DNA of 64,000 bases from Burkholderia plantarii (GTDB lineage: Bacteria; Pseudomonadota; Gammaproteobacteria; Burkholderiales; Burkholderiaceae). Positions 55,899-64,000 of the stretch are shown in pieces; position 1 is the stretch's first letter, and each line of letters starts with the position of its first letter. The DNA lies in assembly GCF_001411805.1 (NCBI RefSeq), contig NZ_CP007212.1, forward strand, positions 1,736,001 through 1,800,000, given 5' to 3'. The translations under genes and the position numbers were made by a program. The notes under the pieces are model-generated. The model worked only from the letters and a program-made list of their open reading frames with translations. It had not been told where the DNA came from and did not search any database.

Positions 55899-56546
55899 AT
55901 GAAGACGAGACGGGCGCGCGCCGCGGGCGGGCTGGTGATGCTGGGCCTGCTGGGCGCCTGCGCGGCGCCGACCACCGGCGTCAGCGTGCAGGCCGGGCAG
56001 GGCGGCCTCGCGGGCGAGCGGACCTACGGCTTCGTGCGCACCGATGCGCAGGCCGGCCAGGCCGGCTACGCGCGCGTCGAGACGCTGGTGCGCGACGAGC
56101 TGGCGCGGCAGGGCTATCGCGAGCAGCCCGAGGGCGCGCGTTACCGGCTCGCGATCGCCTATGCGACGCAGCCGGCCGGGCTGGCGGTGACGGCGCCGGA
56201 CTGCGGGGCGGGTGGAACGAGCGGCACGGCGGCGTGCGCGGCCGGCCCCGGCGGCCCGCGCGCGGATGGCTCGGCACCGTTTGCGCTGCCGTTCGCCGGC
56301 CCCGTCTATCGGCATCTGCTGACGCTGCAGTTCGTCGACCGGCAGAGCGGCGAGACCGCGTATCAGGTCACCTCGGCCGCGCGCGACCGCGACGCCGATC
56401 CGCTCGCCGCGCTGCCGACGCTGGTGCGCGGCGCGCTGGCGAAGCTGCCGTTCGACGGCAGCGGCGGCTGGGCGGTGACGATGAAGCGCGGCGCGGCGGG
56501 TGCCGTGCCGACGGTGGAATCGATCGAGCCGCTGCGCTCGCGCTGA
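55899..56546 (+). CDS. DUF4136-like lipoprotein
   Basis: A 215-residue protein with a lipobox LLGAC at residues 17-21, so it should be lipid-anchored. The middle part GYARVETLVRDELARQGYRE and ending LAALPTLVRGALAKLPF follow the DUF4136 pattern of envelope lipoproteins. A glycine/alanine-rich loop (AGGTSGTAACAAGPGGPRAD) splits the domain. It starts 99 bases after the kinase stop and may belong to the same operon. Function unknown. Confidence 0.75.
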   Translation: MKTRRARAAGGLVMLGLLGACAAPTTGVSVQAGQGGLAGERTYGFVRTDAQAGQAGYARVETLVRDELARQGYREQPEGARYRLAIAYATQPAGLAVTAPDCGAGGTSGTAACAAGPGGPRADGSAPFALPFAGPVYRHLLTLQFVDRQSGETAYQVTSAARDRDADPLAALPTLVRGALAKLPFDGSGGWAVTMKRGAAGAVPTVESIEPLRSR

Positions 56547-56831
56547 GCGCGCGCCGGCGCCGGCAAGCGGACAAGCGGGCGGGCCGCCAAACCCTGCCGC
56601 GCCGTGCTTCGCGGGCCGCCCGCAGGTCGCCCGCGGAATCGGCATTTTCGCCGTATCGAGCATCGTTTCGTTCAATCGCCTCGCGCCGCCGCCACGGATA
56701 CTGAACCTGTTGCGCGGCGAATCCGGCACGCTACCGCCGGCCTGACGTCACCGGCCCCGACGCGCAATCCGCCGCGCCCGCTTCGCGGGCGCCAGCCATC
56801 CATCGTCGCCGTCCCAGTCCCGAGGTGCTTG

Positions 56832-58700
56832 ATGCAGGAAGATCCCCTGGTCCGATCCGTTCGCCGCAAATTCAGCCGCACGCTCACCGCGACCATCAAC
56901 GATGCGCCGACCTATCCCGCGGTGCGGGTCGCCGTCCTGAACGCGCTGTCGGAGCTGTGGGGGCGACTCCTGTCGCTGGTCGACATGGTGCGCGAGGACC
57001 TGCGGCTCGATCCGGCGCAGCCGCTGCTGCGTTTCTACATGAAGGGCGGCAACGCGTTCGAGTGCGTCATCAATCCGATGGGGCCGGCCGCCACGCAGAA
57101 CGGCGGCGGCAGCTCCGACTGGGACACGCAGATCGTGGTGGACCCGTGGGCGCCGCTGCCGCTGCAGAACTATCTCTATGCGCTGGTGGAGGACCTGATC
57201 CTCGACGCCTTGCGCAACTGCGCGAGCGAGATCGCGAGATGGAATCCGGAAATCGTCTCGCCCGAGGAACTGTTGTACCAGGAGAGCGCGGCGGCGCCGG
57301 TGTACCGCTACATGGTCGAGCTCGACGATCCGCAGACGATCCGCCAGGTCTTCGACCCGAAGCGCATCGGCCTGTGGCTCAACACCTCGCGCAAGCTGAG
57401 CGACCGCACGATGCCGGGCGCCGCGCTGCCCGGCCTGATCTTCAACGAAGGCATCGAGCCGTTCCTGCTGTTCCGGCTCGGCTACACCTGGCACGCGCGG
57501 CCGCTCGACTGGCCCGCGCCGGCCTTCCCGGGCGCGGCGCTCGGGCCGACGATCGAGCGCCCGCTGCTGATGGAACTGATCGACGTGACGCTGCCGCGCC
57601 GCAATACCGTCGAAGCCGTCGAGGTCTGGGAGGACCTGGAGTCGGGACATGTGCAGATCGACCCCACGCCCGTTTCGCTGCAATACCTGGGCACGATCCA
57701 CACGGTGCTGCTGCCGCTGCCGTCGCTCGACTATCACTTCGACGAGCAGGCGCTGATGCTGAGCGAGGTGGCCGCGGGCGTGTCGCGGAGCGTGGACAAG
57801 GTGATGTCGCGGTTCACCCGTCTGGCGCAGATCTACAACGGCGCGGCCCCGCCCAAGCAGCTCGACTACCAGGGCGTGATGGCGGCGATGGCGGGCGTGA
57901 CGGTGGCGCAGCTCGGCGTGCTGCCGGCGCCGGTGGCTGCGGTGACCGGCATACTGGGCGCTCACGGCGCGGGCGCGGTGCTGGCCGCGGCGCCCGGCAC
58001 GCCGCAATACCTGGCGCTGAGCATGATGTACGTGATCGCGGCCCGGCAAATCCAGTATCAGGGCGAAGCGTGCCTGGCCGGCCGCCAGCTGCTGAACCAG
58101 ATCATCGGCATGCTGCCGTCGACGGCGATCGCCGAGGCCGCCGCGAGCGACGATCTCGCGCTGTATTCGACGGTGGTGCGAAACGGCTATCTCGACAGCC
58201 GGCGCTTCCCGGCTTCCGGGATCGACATGTCGGCGTGGCTGCGCGTGCAGAACCCGGCGCAGCTCGAGGACACGGCGCAACTGCTGCGCAGCAACCTGCC
58301 GCGCTGGCTGGGCGACTTCGCCGCGCAGGCCGCCAACGTGCCGCCGAATCCGACCGAGACATGGATCACGCGGACGTTTTTCGGCAAGATTCTGCGCGTC
58401 GAGCTGCGCTATCACACGACGCTGCGCTCGGCCGGCATGAGTCGCGAGGCGACGCTGGTGGTGTTCGCCGACGACCGCGCGGTCAGCGTCATCACGCTGA
58501 CGGTGGCGACGCCGGGCGAGGCGCCGTTCCTGCCCGATCCGCTGCTGCCCGAGGTCCTGCTCGTGTCGGTCGTGGATCAGGCGGAGCAGCGCAAGGTGTC
58601 GGCCGCCGTCATCAAGGATTTCTGCATCCGCGACGCGCTGGCGAAGCAGCTGAAAATGCTCGAATGGCTGTTCCCGAGCATCTGGCGGCCGCAGTTGTAA
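56832..58700 (+). CDS. Hypothetical protein with a nucleotidyltransferase-like motif
   Basis: A 622-residue protein with no recognised family. GAGG lies 6 bases before the ATG. Residues 68-104 contain FYMKGGNAFECV then, after a short loop, GGGSSDWDTQIVVDP. The KGG-A-F followed by S-D-W-D is the shape of the nucleotidyltransferase superfamily (as in AbiEii-type proteins, KGG-A then SxDxD). A later strand LLMELIDVTLPRR (D251) is a candidate third acidic residue. The rest is helical with a hydrophobic stretch (VAQLGVLPAPVAAVTGILGA) near residue 360. There is no signal peptide. Neighbours give no hint. Function unknown. Confidence 0.75.
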   Translation: MQEDPLVRSVRRKFSRTLTATINDAPTYPAVRVAVLNALSELWGRLLSLVDMVREDLRLDPAQPLLRFYMKGGNAFECVINPMGPAATQNGGGSSDWDTQIVVDPWAPLPLQNYLYALVEDLILDALRNCASEIARWNPEIVSPEELLYQESAAAPVYRYMVELDDPQTIRQVFDPKRIGLWLNTSRKLSDRTMPGAALPGLIFNEGIEPFLLFRLGYTWHARPLDWPAPAFPGAALGPTIERPLLMELIDVTLPRRNTVEAVEVWEDLESGHVQIDPTPVSLQYLGTIHTVLLPLPSLDYHFDEQALMLSEVAAGVSRSVDKVMSRFTRLAQIYNGAAPPKQLDYQGVMAAMAGVTVAQLGVLPAPVAAVTGILGAHGAGAVLAAAPGTPQYLALSMMYVIAARQIQYQGEACLAGRQLLNQIIGMLPSTAIAEAAASDDLALYSTVVRNGYLDSRRFPASGIDMSAWLRVQNPAQLEDTAQLLRSNLPRWLGDFAAQAANVPPNPTETWITRTFFGKILRVELRYHTTLRSAGMSREATLVVFADDRAVSVITLTVATPGEAPFLPDPLLPEVLLVSVVDQAEQRKVSAAVIKDFCIRDALAKQLKMLEWLFPSIWRPQL

Positions 58701-58751
58701 GGTGCGTCGGGCCGCGCCGGGGCGGGGCGGATGCCGTAGCAAAGCGCCAAC

Positions 58752-58775
58752 AAAAAGCGCCGCATGGGCGGCGCT
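58752..58775 (-). terminator. Terminator of galU
   Basis: AGCGCCG (58756-58762) pairs with CGGCGCT (58769-58775) over a 6-base loop; on the minus strand a run of five T follows. It lies about 65 bases beyond the galU stop and before the convergent hypothetical gene. Confidence 0.7.
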
Positions 58776-58841
58776 GGAAAGACGGCCCGCGTCGCGGGCG
58801 CCTCGATCATGTCGGCGGCGGTATCGCCGCCGCGCTCACGC

Positions 58842-59723
58842 TCACACCGGCGAACCGGTGCCGCGCTCGCGCAGGTACTGCTCGAACTCGTCGCGCACTT
58901 CCGGGTGGCGCAGCGCGAACTCGATGGTGGCCTTCAGGTAGCCGAGCTTGCTGCCGCAGTCGAAGCGCGTGCCTTCGTACTTGTACGCCAGCACCTGCTC
59001 GTCGGCCAGCAGCGCCTGGATGCCGTCGGTCAGCTGGATCTCGCCGCCCGCGCCCGGCTGGATCGTGCGCAGGTGATGGAAGATGCGCGGCTTCAGGATG
59101 TAGCGGCCCACCACGCCGAGGTTCGACGGCGCCACTTCGGGCGCCGGCTTCTCGACGATCGCCGACAGCTTGATGATCGAGTCTTCCCACTCCTTGCCGT
59201 CGACGATCCCGTAGGACTTCGTATCGGCCGGCGGGATTTCCTCCACGCCGATGATCGAGCTGTGATAGTGGTCGAACACGTCCACCATCTGCTTCATCAC
59301 GGGCGGCTGGCCGTCGAGCAAGTCGTCGGCGAGGATCACGGCGAACGGGTTGTCGCCCACCAGCTTCTCGGCGCAGAGCACGGCGTGGCCGAGGCCGAGC
59401 GCCTCGGGCTGGCGCACGTAGAAGAAATCGACGTTGGCGGGCTTGATGCTGCGCACCAGATCGAGCAGCTTTTCCTTGCCGCGCGCTTCGAGCTCGGCCT
59501 CGATCTCGTAGGACTTGTCGAAGTGATCCTCGATCGCGCGCTTGCTGCGACCGGTGACGAAAATCATTTCCGTGATGCCGGCCGCGATGGCTTCCTCGAC
59601 GGCGTACTGGATCAACGGCTTGTCGACGACGGGCAGCATCTCTTTCGGGCTCGCCTTCGTCGCCGGCAGAAAGCGGGTGCCGAGACCGGCAACCGGGAAT
59701 ACCGCCTTAGTGACTTTCAGCAT
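58842..59723 (-). CDS. galU: UTP--glucose-1-phosphate uridylyltransferase
   Basis: A 293-residue enzyme forming UDP-glucose, needed for exopolysaccharide, LPS and trehalose precursors. The N-terminal nucleotide-binding motif is [20 protein letters not shown] followed by [37 protein letters not shown] and the [20 protein letters not shown] segment carry the other substrate contacts. The ATG at 59723 has AAGG upstream; longer readings run antisense through valS. It has its own terminator. It lies 89 bases downstream of valS, so it could be read from the same transcript. Confidence 0.96.
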   Translation of the reverse strand: MLKVTKAVFPVAGLGTRFLPATKASPKEMLPVVDKPLIQYAVEEAIAAGITEMIFVTGRSKRAIEDHFDKSYEIEAELEARGKEKLLDLVRSIKPANVDFFYVRQPEALGLGHAVLCAEKLVGDNPFAVILADDLLDGQPPVMKQMVDVFDHYHSSIIGVEEIPPADTKSYGIVDGKEWEDSIIKLSAIVEKPAPEVAPSNLGVVGRYILKPRIFHHLRTIQPGAGGEIQLTDGIQALLADEQVLAYKYEGTRFDCGSKLGYLKATIEFALRHPEVRDEFEQYLRERGTGSPV

Positions 59724-59812
59724 GATCGACCTTTTATCCTGGGGGTTGATTCGTCCTTGCCTGCCCATGGTGATTGGGCTGGCACGGTCTGTGCAAGAGG
59801 GCTTACCGATTG

Positions 59813-62683
59813 TTACGACGCCGGCAAGCGTGCCCGCTGGGCGGCCAGCTTGTCGAGCGTATCGCGGAATTCCGCCACCCGCTTCTGTTCCTGTTCGACC
59901 ACCGCCGGCGGGGCTTTTGCGACGAATGCCTCGTTGCCGAGCTTGGCCTCGCACTTGCGGACCTCGTTCTCGAGCCGCGTGATTTCCTTCGACAGCCGCT
60001 CGCGTTCGGCCGCCACGTCGATCTCGACCTTCAGCACCAGCTTGTTCGCGCCGACGATCGCGATCGGCGCGCCCTGCGCCTGCGCGTCGAGCGTCGCCTC
60101 GTCGGCCACGATCGTCACTTCGGAGAGCCGCGCGAGCGCCTTCAGGTACGGGGCGAACGTGGTCAGCCGCTCGAGGTTGCCGGTGGCGAGCAGCGGCACG
60201 CGCGTGGCGGGCGAGAGATTCATCTCGCCGCGCAGGTTGCGGCACGCGTCCACCACGGCCTTCAGCTCGGCCGCCCACTGCTCGGCCGCGTCGTCGAGCT
60301 TCGCGAGATCGGCGGCGGGGTACGTCTGCACCATCAGCGAGGCCTCGCCCTCGGCCCGCCCTTCCGGGTAGCGGCCCGCGAGCGGCGCCACCTTCTGCCA
60401 CAGCGCCTCGGTGATGAACGGGATCACCGGATGCGCGAGGCGCAGCACCGTTTCGAGCACGCGCAGCAGCGTGCGGCGCGTGGCGCGCTGCTGCTCGGGC
60501 GTGCCGTTCTGGATCTGCACCTTCGCGAGTTCGACGTACCAGTCGCAGTATTCGTCCCACACGAACTTGTAGATCGCGTTGGCGATGTTGTCGAAGCGGT
60601 AGTCGTCGAAGCCCTTCGTGATCTCGGCCTCCACGCGCTGCAGCAGCGACACGATCCAGCGGTCGGCGGCCGAGAAATCGAGGTAGCCGCCCGGGCCGCA
60701 GCCGCCGTCCACGCACGGCTGCGGCTTGTCGCGCCCGCAGTCGTGGCCTTCGCAGTTCATCAGCACGAAGCGCGTGGCGTTCCAGAGCTTGTTGCAGAAG
60801 TTGCGATAGCCCTCGCAGCGCGCGAGATCGAAGTTCACGTTGCGTCCGAGCGTGGCCATCGAGGCCATCGTGAAGCGCAGCGCGTCGGTGCCGAACGCGG
60901 CGATGCCGTCCGGGAATTCCTTGCGCGTCTTCTTTTCGATACTCGCGGCCTGCTTCGGATTCATCAGCCCGGTGGTGCGCTTGGCGACGAGTTCCTCGAG
61001 CGCGATGCCGTCGACGATGTCGATCGGGTCGAGCGTGTTGCCCTTGCTCTTCGACATCTTCTGGCCTTCCGCGTCACGCACCAGCCCATGCACGTAAACG
61101 GTGTGGAACGGCACCTTGCCCGTGAAGTGAGTCGTCATCATGACCATCCGGGCAACCCAGAAGAAAATGATGTCGAAGCCGGTCACGAGCACCGAGGAGG
61201 GCAGGAAGTGCTGCAACTCGGGCGTCTCGTTCGGCCAGCCGAGCGACGAGAACGGCACGAGCGCCGACGAGAACCAGGTGTCGAGCACGTCCTCGTCGCG
61301 CCGCAGCGCGCCGGCATAGCCCCTGGCCGTGGCCTGCGCGCGCGCGTCGGCCTCGCTGCGCGCGACGAACACCTCGCCGTTCTCGCCGTACCAGGCCGGG
61401 ATCTGGTGGCCCCACCAGAGCTGGCGCGAGATGCACCAGTCCTGGATGTTCTCGAGCCATTGATAGTAGGTGGTGGTCCAGTTTTCCGGCACGAAGCGGA
61501 TGCTGCCGTCGCGCACCACGTCGAGCGAGACCTCGGTGATCGACTTGCCCGGATGGAACGAGCCTTCCGGCGCCGGCTTCGTCATCGCGACGAACCACTG
61601 GTCGGTCAGCATCGGCTCGATCACCACGCCGGTGCGGTCGCCGCGCGGCACCATCAGCTTGTGCGGCTTGACGGAATCGAGCGCGCCGGCCGCTTCCAGA
61701 TCGGCCACCACGCGCTTGCGCGCCTCGAAGCGGTCGAGGCCGCGATAGGCCTCGGGCGCGTTGTCGTTGATCTTCGCGTCGAGCGTGAGGATCTCGATCT
61801 GCGGCAGGCCGTGGCGCAGGCCCACCTGATAGTCGTTGAAGTCGTGCGCGGGCGTGACCTTCACCACGCCGGTGCCGAACTCGCGATCGACGTAGTCGTC
61901 GGCGATGATCGGGATCTCGCGGCCGGTGAGCGGCAGCCGTACCGACTGGCCGATCAGGTGGCGGTAGCGGTCGTCCTCGGGATGCACCATCACGGCCACG
62001 TCGCCGAGCATCGTCTCGGGGCGCGTGGTGGCGACCGTCAGGTGGCCGGCGCCGGAGGCGAGCGGGTAGCTGATGTGCCAGAGGCTGCCGTCTTCCTCCT
62101 CGCTCGCCACTTCCAGGTCCGACACCGCGGTCAGCAGCACCGGGTCCCAGTTGACGAGGCGCTTGCCGCGATAGATGAGGTCCTGCTCGTAGAGCTGCAC
62201 GAACACCTCGCGCACCACCGACGACAGCTTGTCGTCCATCGTGAAGTATTCGCGGCTCCAGTCGGTGGATGCACCAATGCGGCGCACCTGGTTCGTGATC
62301 GTGGAGCCTGATTTCTCCTTCCATTCCCAGACGCGCTCGACGAACTTCTCGCGGCCGAGATCGTGGCGCGACACCTTTTGCGCGTCGAGCTGGCGCTCGA
62401 CCACGATCTGCGTGGCGATCCCGGCATGGTCGGTGCCCGGCACCCACAGCGTGTTGTCGCCGCGCATGCGGTGGTAGCGGGCGAGGCCGTCCATGATCGT
62501 CTGGTTGAACGCATGGCCCATGTGCAGCGTGCCCGTGACGTTCGGCGGCGGCAGCTGGATCGCGAAGTCGGGACGGTCGGGGTCGAACGTCGGCGCGGCG
62601 TAGCCGCGCTTTTCCCACTCCGGCCCCCAGTGGGATTCGATGGTCTGGGGCTCGAAACTCTTTTCAAGCGTGCTGTCGCTCAT
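59813..62683 (-). CDS. valS: Valyl-tRNA synthetase
   Basis: A 956-residue class I synthetase charging tRNA-Val, with editing of Thr. The HIGH-type motif is [20 protein letters not shown], the KMSKS motif is [19 protein letters not shown], and the connective editing domain has [19 protein letters not shown]. The C-terminal coiled coil ([20 protein letters not shown]) is typical. The ATG at 62683 is chosen because it starts [20 protein letters not shown], the usual N-terminus. Confidence 0.97.
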   Translation of the reverse strand: MSDSTLEKSFEPQTIESHWGPEWEKRGYAAPTFDPDRPDFAIQLPPPNVTGTLHMGHAFNQTIMDGLARYHRMRGDNTLWVPGTDHAGIATQIVVERQLDAQKVSRHDLGREKFVERVWEWKEKSGSTITNQVRRIGASTDWSREYFTMDDKLSSVVREVFVQLYEQDLIYRGKRLVNWDPVLLTAVSDLEVASEEEDGSLWHISYPLASGAGHLTVATTRPETMLGDVAVMVHPEDDRYRHLIGQSVRLPLTGREIPIIADDYVDREFGTGVVKVTPAHDFNDYQVGLRHGLPQIEILTLDAKINDNAPEAYRGLDRFEARKRVVADLEAAGALDSVKPHKLMVPRGDRTGVVIEPMLTDQWFVAMTKPAPEGSFHPGKSITEVSLDVVRDGSIRFVPENWTTTYYQWLENIQDWCISRQLWWGHQIPAWYGENGEVFVARSEADARAQATARGYAGALRRDEDVLDTWFSSALVPFSSLGWPNETPELQHFLPSSVLVTGFDIIFFWVARMVMMTTHFTGKVPFHTVYVHGLVRDAEGQKMSKSKGNTLDPIDIVDGIALEELVAKRTTGLMNPKQAASIEKKTRKEFPDGIAAFGTDALRFTMASMATLGRNVNFDLARCEGYRNFCNKLWNATRFVLMNCEGHDCGRDKPQPCVDGGCGPGGYLDFSAADRWIVSLLQRVEAEITKGFDDYRFDNIANAIYKFVWDEYCDWYVELAKVQIQNGTPEQQRATRRTLLRVLETVLRLAHPVIPFITEALWQKVAPLAGRYPEGRAEGEASLMVQTYPAADLAKLDDAAEQWAAELKAVVDACRNLRGEMNLSPATRVPLLATGNLERLTTFAPYLKALARLSEVTIVADEATLDAQAQGAPIAIVGANKLVLKVEIDVAAERERLSKEITRLENEVRKCEAKLGNEAFVAKAPPAVVEQEQKRVAEFRDTLDKLAAQRARLPAS

Positions 62684-62992
62684 GGTCGGGATTGGCTCTG
62701 AAAATGCAGAATTGATGCGGAAACCGTCAATTATAAATGGATGCGCATCGCACCGGGCGTGCGGTACCTCAGTGACATGCGGCATCGGCGCCGCCCGGCG
62801 GATTCACCACGCAGCCGCGCCGCGCCCGGCGCCGGGGCGCGGCGCGGGGGAGCCCGCCGGCCTCGCCCGATCGCTCGCGGCCGCACGCGGCCCGGCATCG
62901 ACGCGCCGCCGTTCTATAATGGCGGGCCCATCGCGCCGCGCGGCCGTGCCCGGCCCCGCGTGCCTCATGCCTCTTCGTCCGTCTTGCGCTTT
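62684..62992 (+). promoter_or_regulatory. Divergent region of valS and the helicase gene
   Basis: A 309-base gap without a gene. A perfect TATAAT at 62915-62920 lies 73 bases before the helicase start, with no good -35. The region next to valS is AT-richer (62700-62740). No operator-like repeat was seen. Confidence 0.45.
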
Positions 62993-64000
62993 ATGCCCGA
63001 TCTGTTAGCGAACCTGAACCCCGAACAATACGCCGCCGTCACGCTGCCGAACGAGCCGGCGCTGATTCTCGCCGGTGCGGGCAGCGGCAAGACGCGCGTG
63101 CTGATCACGCGGATCGCGTGGCTGATCCAGCACGGCTACGCGTCGCCGCCCACCGTGCTGGCCGTCACCTTCACCAACAAGGCCGCGCGCGAGATGCTCT
63201 CGCGCCTGTCGGCGATGATGCCGATCGACACGCGCGGCATGTGGATCGGCACCTTCCACGGCCTCTGCAACCGCATGCTGCGCGCGCACTATCGCGATGC
63301 CGGGCTGCCGCAGACGTTCCAGATCCTCGACACGGCCGACCAGCTCTCCGCCATCAAGCGGCTGATGAAGGCCGCGAACATCGACGACGAGAAATATCCG
63401 CCGAAGAACGTCCAGTACTTCATCAACAACGCCAAGGAGCAAGGGCTGCGCCCGGACAAGGTCGAGGCCAACGACAGCTTCAACCGGATGTTCGTCGAGC
63501 TCTACCAGGCCTACGACCAGCAGTGCCAGCGCGAGGGCGTGGTCGATTTCCCCGAGCTGCTGCTGCGCTGCTTCGAGTTGCTGAGCTTCAACCCGGCGCT
63601 GCGCGCGCACTATCAGGCGCGCTTCCGGCACATCCTGGTCGACGAGTTCCAGGACACCAACAAGCTGCAGTACGCGTGGCTCAAGCTGCTGGCCGGCGAG
63701 CAGAACGCGATCTTCGCGGTCGGCGACGACGACCAGTCGATCTACGCGTTCCGCGGCGCGAACGTCGGCAACATGCGCGACTTCGAGGACGAGTTCCGGG
63801 TCCGCAACCTGATCAAGCTCGAGCAGAACTACCGCTCGCACGGCAACATCCTCGACGCCGCGAACCACCTGATCGCCCACAATTCGCGCCGGCTCGGCAA
63901 GAACCTGCGCACCGAGGCGGGCCACGGCGAGCCGGTGCGCGTCTACGAGGCGGCCACCGATTCGCAGGAGGCCGGCTGGATCATCGAGGAGATCCGCTCG
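62993..64000 (+). CDS. uvrD: UvrD/Rep-type ATP-dependent DNA helicase, truncated by window end
   Basis: The first 336 residues of a superfamily 1 helicase; the gene continues beyond base 64000. It starts ATG at 62993 with MPDLLANLNPEQYAAVTLPN. Motifs visible: Walker A ILAGAGSGKTRVLITR, motif Ia VLAVTFTNKAAREML, motif II ILVDEFQDTN, motif III FAVGDDDQSIYAFRGAN and LEQNYRSHGNILDAA. It unwinds DNA in mismatch or nucleotide-excision repair. The exact member (UvrD or PcrA/Rep) cannot be told without the C-terminus. Confidence 0.9.
   Translation, partial: MPDLLANLNPEQYAAVTLPNEPALILAGAGSGKTRVLITRIAWLIQHGYASPPTVLAVTFTNKAAREMLSRLSAMMPIDTRGMWIGTFHGLCNRMLRAHYRDAGLPQTFQILDTADQLSAIKRLMKAANIDDEKYPPKNVQYFINNAKEQGLRPDKVEANDSFNRMFVELYQAYDQQCQREGVVDFPELLLRCFELLSFNPALRAHYQARFRHILVDEFQDTNKLQYAWLKLLAGEQNAIFAVGDDDQSIYAFRGANVGNMRDFEDEFRVRNLIKLEQNYRSHGNILDAANHLIAHNSRRLGKNLRTEAGHGEPVRVYEAATDSQEAGWIIEEIRS

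Noticed and set aside
59774..62311. Plus-strand frame of 845 codons
   Set aside because: Antisense to valS and shaped by third-position GC bias.

Overview
The window is about 64 kb of high-GC chromosomal DNA. Codon use, operon layouts and families (EcoRII-type restriction, xylFGH, iolCDEB, CHASE2/FecR signalling, AcpA with a di-haem peroxidase) point to a beta-proteobacterium of the genus Burkholderia, probably a plant- or soil-associated species. That assignment is inference from protein style, not from a database search. No rRNA, tRNA or CRISPR array was seen.

Left edge (1-2.0 kb): an AT-richer strip of small orphan genes that look like immunity proteins of polymorphic toxins (a DUF7716-like end, a DUF4265-like protein, a SMI1/KNR4 protein), plus a degenerate partial copy of the DUF4265-like gene. 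2.2-7.5 kb: an NTF2-like protein, then a divergent unit of a NitT/TauT-type binding protein and an MFS transporter facing a TctD/TctE-like two-component pair. 7.5-10.9 kb: a lower-GC, tightly overlapped restriction-modification module (Dcm-like methylase, Vsr repair nuclease, EcoRII-like endonuclease) sitting beside the cut-off 3' end of an HNH endonuclease gene, so it is probably an acquired island.

10.9-25.2 kb: AcpA-type phosphoesterase divergent from a di-haem peroxidase, a 17-kDa antigen-like protein, two-gene housekeeping pieces (Nudix, glnS, OsmB-like lipoprotein, CaiB/BaiF CoA-transferase, alaS), and an AraC regulator divergent from an NAD-dependent epimerase. 24.2-32.4 kb: a D-xylose locus with mutarotase and XylR on one strand, and xylFGH plus xylose dehydrogenase and xylonolactonase on the other, which is the entry to an oxidative xylose pathway. 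32.7-37.0 kb: LysR regulator divergent from a YbfB/YjiJ MFS protein, Nudix, YbjQ and a hotdog thioesterase.

37.1-49.3 kb: a myo-inositol locus. One strand carries the operon binding protein-permease-ATPase-iolC/DUF2090-iolD-iolE-iolB. The other carries an RpiR-type regulator and two Gfo/Idh/MocA dehydrogenases. The shared intergenic region has a perfect palindrome that overlaps a promoter and is a strong operator candidate. 49.4-56.5 kb: TusA, an orphan gene with an AT-rich leader, and a three-gene signalling operon (OmpR-type regulator, LysM/FecR protein, CHASE2 histidine kinase), followed by a DUF4136 lipoprotein. 56.8-64.0 kb: a 622-residue protein with a nucleotidyltransferase-like signature and no recognised family, then galU, valS and the start of a UvrD-type helicase cut by the window edge.

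The best candidates for new biology are the 622-residue nucleotidyltransferase-like protein, the immunity-gene graveyard at the left edge, the binding-protein/MFS/two-component divergon that lacks ABC partners, and the CHASE2 kinase whose sensor domain is split by a low-complexity insert.
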